From assembly GCA_026724425.1 (NCBI GenBank), contig JAIUCV010000001.1, positions 1,002,001-1,066,000 of the forward strand: a stretch of 64,000 nt of DNA, given 5' to 3'. Position 1 is the first letter of the stretch. The number at the start of each line of letters is the position of its first letter. This document shows, one piece after another, positions 60,442-64,000 of the stretch. The notes under the pieces were generated by a model. The model ran no database searches, was not told where the DNA came from, and was given only the letters and a program-made list of their open reading frames with translations. Both the position numbers and the translations under genes were made by a program. The DNA comes from Erythrophleum ivorense. Its lineage: Eukaryota; Streptophyta; Magnoliopsida; Fabales; Fabaceae.

Positions 60442-62764
60442 CTATAATATTACACAAACACACTTGTTCTGCTTTAGTTCACGTCCTGCTTTCTTCTCTG
60501 TTTTAGATGAAATGACAAAAGATCAGTAAGGATCAGACATCAGATAAAAAACTGAGACAAAACAAACTCCAAAAAATTAGTAAAGAACTGCAGCAGTTTT
60601 GTATTCTTGATGGAACTAGTTAGATTAGATTTAATAGAACTGTGTTGGAAAGTAGAATTGTGAAGTTCTGTCCTCTCTAAAGAGCATTGCGCTTTAAGTA
60701 ATATACGTAATTAGAAATGTTAAATGGAAAATTGAGGGAAGGGTTCTCCAATAGAATCAAGTTATTAAACATAAACTCACAATCCAATCTTTCTGCTTTC
60801 TTCTGCGTCTCAGAGAAAAGACACAGAAAGTCAATATGGATAAGATTAAATCAAAGAAAACAAACGCTGCAATTTGGAAAAGAACTGCAGCAATATCTGA
60901 AAGTATTTCAAAGCAAGTACTTGCTGGGGGTTAGTGGTTTCCTTTTGACCAAGAGAAGTTTGATAACTGGATTACGCAGCCAATACTTGGGAGATACACA
61001 AATATGCAGTTCAGACTTCTCTAAGTGCACTTTGGAAAGTGAAGTACAACAGTATATGCAAATCTCAAGGGATGGGTTTTCTAAAGTCAAGTTAATTACT
61101 ACTTATAACTAGTCGATCAATAAGCACCTTAATATGTAAAAGTCTTTAAATGAGCCAAATACAGAATTCAAATCATAAATGGAATAGTGATGGTTAAACT
61201 AATACGTATTTCAGACAAACTTAAATAGAACAATACTTACTATCTTGAGGCTATTCAAACAAACTACAGAATTAAGTAACACAGACAACTATTAATAGCA
61301 GCTTTTGACGTGAATATAAAGAAATAATAGACCTTTATCCACAGCTGGTGGTTGCACAACCACATGCATTGTTGTAACTCCACCAGGGATATCACATAAT
61401 GGACTCTGGCATTCCCCCACTGTTCTATTGTTTTCTAGTATTTTTCCCGCACTGATCAACTTCACATCTTTTACGGTCCTTGGGCCATTCTCCTTGTCTT
61501 CAGAGCAAAAACAGGGTTATAGTTCTAATATATCACTAAAAATCATGAGAAAAAGTTAATAGTGATGCCTCATAATAAACTAAATAAGACAAGTATCTGA
61601 AAGCATGATTGTAACTAGTTATTTTAGTGTTGCTTTCAATGACTATTGCATTTGTGATTTTTTAGAACATATTGTTTCCAGCACATCTTTCATACCAGCA
61701 AGTGGCAATGAATATGGTGACCAGTAAACGTGGTTCCTGGTAAAAGTTATTTTTTTTTCCTAGTCTTCCATAATGTGTTTGACCATAGCAAATGAGTTCC
61801 AATATAATTCAACCACCATTGCATGGTTATTCCTCATTAGATAAGCAGCTATATTGGAATCCTGACAAATGACTGGGATACATAACTTTAAGCATGCTCT
61901 TTACGTGTTTAGTAAAATACTATGAGAAAGAAATATAAATATCTCCTCTTAAAAAATACAAGTACAAGACAACTCAAGAAGGAAGAGATAGACAGTATTG
62001 GAATGAATGAGAAGTTAAATTTAAAGAAATTACAAATTACGAGGCACAAACAAGTATTTTCCATATTTATAGTCTGATGCTTAAACCCAGATCCCATCAT
62101 CATAGATTCTTGATGAAATTTATGAACTCCTAAATAGTGCTGTTACAGGAAGAGGTATTCTTCCTACCGATGCAAAGGCTCCTAAATTTCCAAAGAAATC
62201 CGCTTTCATGGGAAGTAATGCAGCTAAGCAAAACCTTGGTTGCCTTTGGAAGCCAGCACAAAGTTCATCCTCCTTGCTCATCATAAACAAATTTAGTCTG
62301 ATTGGTTGCCTCAACATGATATAGGCACGAACTATTTCAGTATCACCTCTTTGGGGATGGCCAAATCTGCAATCTCTTCAAAATAAAAGTAACACTTGTA
62401 TACTCAAATCAAGAGAAACGATGACTTCATATTCCTCCTCCTCAATATTTCTCTTCTATAAACCAATCCATCCAAGCACTCACTCCATTTTTTGTTTAAT
62501 TTACAACGTACAATATCCGTTATAGCAAACAGGAATAATAGAACACCTTATACAGCAATTCAAAGGAAGACCAAAAGGAATGAAAAAGTAACGCAAAAAA
62601 GGAAAAAGAGTGAGAAAGAGAGACAACTGACCATTTGGCCACTGAGCAAGAATACTCTCCTTCAAGGTTGCAATACTAGTGGCAGCAGGAAAACTTTTGG
62701 GGCCAATATCCGAACCATCAGTTAACCGAAACTTGATCTCTAATTGATCTTGCCTCCTCGCCAT
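60442..62764 (-). CDS. MUB: membrane-anchored ubiquitin-fold (MUB) protein, 117 aa, three coding exons
   Basis: MUB proteins are small ubiquitin-fold proteins that are prenylated at a C-terminal CaaX box, sit on the plasma membrane, and dock a group of E2 ubiquitin-conjugating enzymes. The exons, in minus-strand order, are 62764-62632 (133 bp), 61497-61333 (165 bp) and 60497-60442 (56 bp), with GT-AG borders and continuous phase. The first encodes MARRQDQLEIKFRLTDGSDI and on to ATLKESILAQWPN, the second DKENGPRTVKDVKLISAGKI through the TTMHVVVQPPAVDK strand, and the third EKKAGRELKQNKCVCVIL followed by TAG. The length equals that of well-known MUBs. The CaaX box is CVIL, whose final Leu predicts geranylgeranylation, and an extra Cys two residues before it may be S-acylated. 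The frame is open to a GTG at 62770, but the ATG at 62764 gives the family start. An acceptor-like TTGCTTTAG just upstream suggests a leader intron. Confidence 0.9.
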
Positions 62765-63640
62765 ACTCACAGAGATCTAAAGCAATCTTGAAATTAAACA
62801 ATCGAATAGTCCAGTGAATCACTTCAATTGAGTTTCATGAACAAAAGGAATCCATCAAAGTCTCCCTCAAGAATTCTGCAAATTTACATCAGGAAAGAAA
62901 AGACTGAGTTCTCTCAGGCACATCTAAACCCCAAATAACTCGCAGAAAACAATATGGAAACTCGGAAATTTTGGGAAAGTTTGAAGACGATTTAAACTGT
63001 TCTGATCAGAATCTCTAGGATAAATCGATTGAAATCCAATATGTAATGCTTTAAGGAGAAATTTTATGACAAAAATTCAACTCACAGACACCGACACAGG
63101 AATCGCTAACAGCTATAATTAAGCAAGCAAATCGCGATCCAATCTCCGCATGATCATTCATTAATTCACAAAATCTTCACAAATTCGAAAAGGAAATCAA
63201 AAAAGGAAAAAGAAAAAAAAATCCAACAAAGGAAGAGAAATCTGGACGGATTTTTCTAACGCTTTGGCTCTATTATCACTGATCTGGGTGGTGTTGTGTG
63301 CAAGCGACACAGTATTGCTTTGCAAAAATCCACGTGGAAGACGAAGTTGATGCGTTTCTCAAAAATGAATATAAAAATCGGAGGAAACGATCAAAGGGGT
63401 ACCAAGGGACGAGGCTGTTTCGGAGTTTTCAAAGTCCTGAAAATCTGTGGTCAATCACTTCAGATTCGTCCCTTGCCTTCTTCAAAGAGCGAACTTTTAC
63501 GACAAATTACGATGCTACTGTTCACAAAAAGCAATCTTCAATCAGACTGCGTTTGTATATGCTGCTGACACATTCTTTACTTGTACATTTAGCATCGTAC
63601 CGTTATTATGATTACCATGCTCTTAAAATCTGACTAGTTG
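62765..63640 (-). other. leader and promoter region of the MUB gene
   Basis: This region is GC-richer than the flanks, as expected for a promoter and 5' leader. An acceptor-like site close to the ATG suggests a leader intron. Two overlapping plus-strand frames (63296-63568 and 63298-63633) are open in different phases and resemble nothing, so they are not called as genes. Confidence 0.45.
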
Positions 63641-64000
63641 GTACAAGTGTACTACAGGAATTATATTTTTTATTTTTTGAAAAATTATATCAATAATTTT
63701 GAAGTCCATACTACCCTATGGGTTGCAAGTTACTCTTGATTTTAGCACACAAAATTTAACGTTGTGTCTTTTGATGAAAAGTTCAACCTCGGAATTAGTA
63801 GTTACCCTTTCCGGCTCTATTTATTAAAAATAAAAAATCATTTAATTAATATTAAAAAAATAATTATTAATTTAATTCATTAATTAAGTTTAAATTTGAT
63901 AATTTTTTTATTTTATCTATTTTTATTTTACATAAAAAAAAATATTATACATTATTAAGTATATTAAATATAACAATAAATAAAGGGTAAAAAAAAATTT
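63641..64000. other. AT-rich edge of the window
   Basis: AT-rich spacer with no coding region, repeat structure or RNA gene that I can support. Confidence 0.5.

Larger units (their letters stand above)
54075..62085. repeat. right copy of the tandemly duplicated MUB-RLCK block
   Basis: The collinear partner of 41553-53880. It contains the open RLCK frame, a MITE at 56783-57183 and MUB exons 2-3; MUB exon 1 lies just outside the shared part. A unique gap of about 190 bp (53881-54074) separates the two copies. This copy holds the complete MUB gene and is therefore probably closer to the original locus. Confidence 0.85.

Noticed and set aside
62765..62770. Start of MUB at 62770
   Set aside because: The codon there is GTG; the ATG at 62764 gives the normal MUB length of 117 residues.
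63296..63633. Two overlapping plus-strand frames near the right edge
   Set aside because: They are in different phases over the same DNA, match no family and lie in the GC-richer promoter region of the MUB gene.

Overview
This is a nuclear window from a eudicot plant, probably a woody rosid. It is AT-rich, has GT-AG introns, long intergenic spacers, many (AT)n, (CT)n and (GA)n runs, miniature transposons and one large solo LTR. A Citrus-like source is possible but is only an impression from protein similarity; the species cannot be fixed from the sequence.

Layout. 1-9.4 kb is AT-rich spacer with microsatellites, a pair of short direct repeats and a 537-bp Tourist-like MITE. 9.5-13.7 kb holds a gene for a two-pass membrane RING-HC protein (CDS 12368-13174) with a leader exon near 10.5 kb. 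15.8-20.1 kb holds a six-exon gene for a DUF4336-family protein with a plastid-targeting-like N-terminus (451 aa). 20.1-27.9 kb is spacer containing a diverged pair of direct repeats of about 0.45 kb. A 171-bp Mutator-like hairpin element with a 10-bp target duplication sits at 27.9-28.1 kb, just before the leader of a plant calmodulin-binding-domain protein (CDS 29806-31530). 33.5-36.1 kb holds an EID1-like F-box gene (CDS 35386-36132) with ABRE/G-box motifs upstream. 36.2-41.5 kb is spacer.

41.5-62.8 kb is the most informative part. A block carrying a membrane-anchored ubiquitin-fold (MUB) gene and a FERONIA-like receptor-like cytoplasmic kinase (RLCK), both on the minus strand, is present twice in tandem. 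The right-hand copy (about 54.08-62.76 kb) has an intact MUB gene (117 aa, CaaX box CVIL) and an open RLCK frame of 408 aa that has lost both catalytic aspartates, so it is a predicted pseudokinase. The left-hand copy (about 41.55-53.88 kb) lacks MUB exon 1 and has lost the CaaX box. Its RLCK keeps the HRD and DFx aspartates but is destroyed by a 1-bp deletion, a stop codon, a Tourist-like MITE (TAA duplication) and a 2,872-bp solo LTR (5-bp duplication TCCAA). The same MITE family also inserted, independently, into the right-hand copy. The kinase pair has therefore decayed in different ways, and the insertions give a relative history for the block.

The five intact-looking genes (RING protein, DUF4336 protein, calmodulin-binding protein, EID1-like F-box protein, MUB) are ordinary unlinked plant genes and form no operon or pathway. 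Three of them touch protein modification by ubiquitin or ubiquitin-like proteins (RING, F-box, MUB), but nothing in the sequence suggests that they work together.
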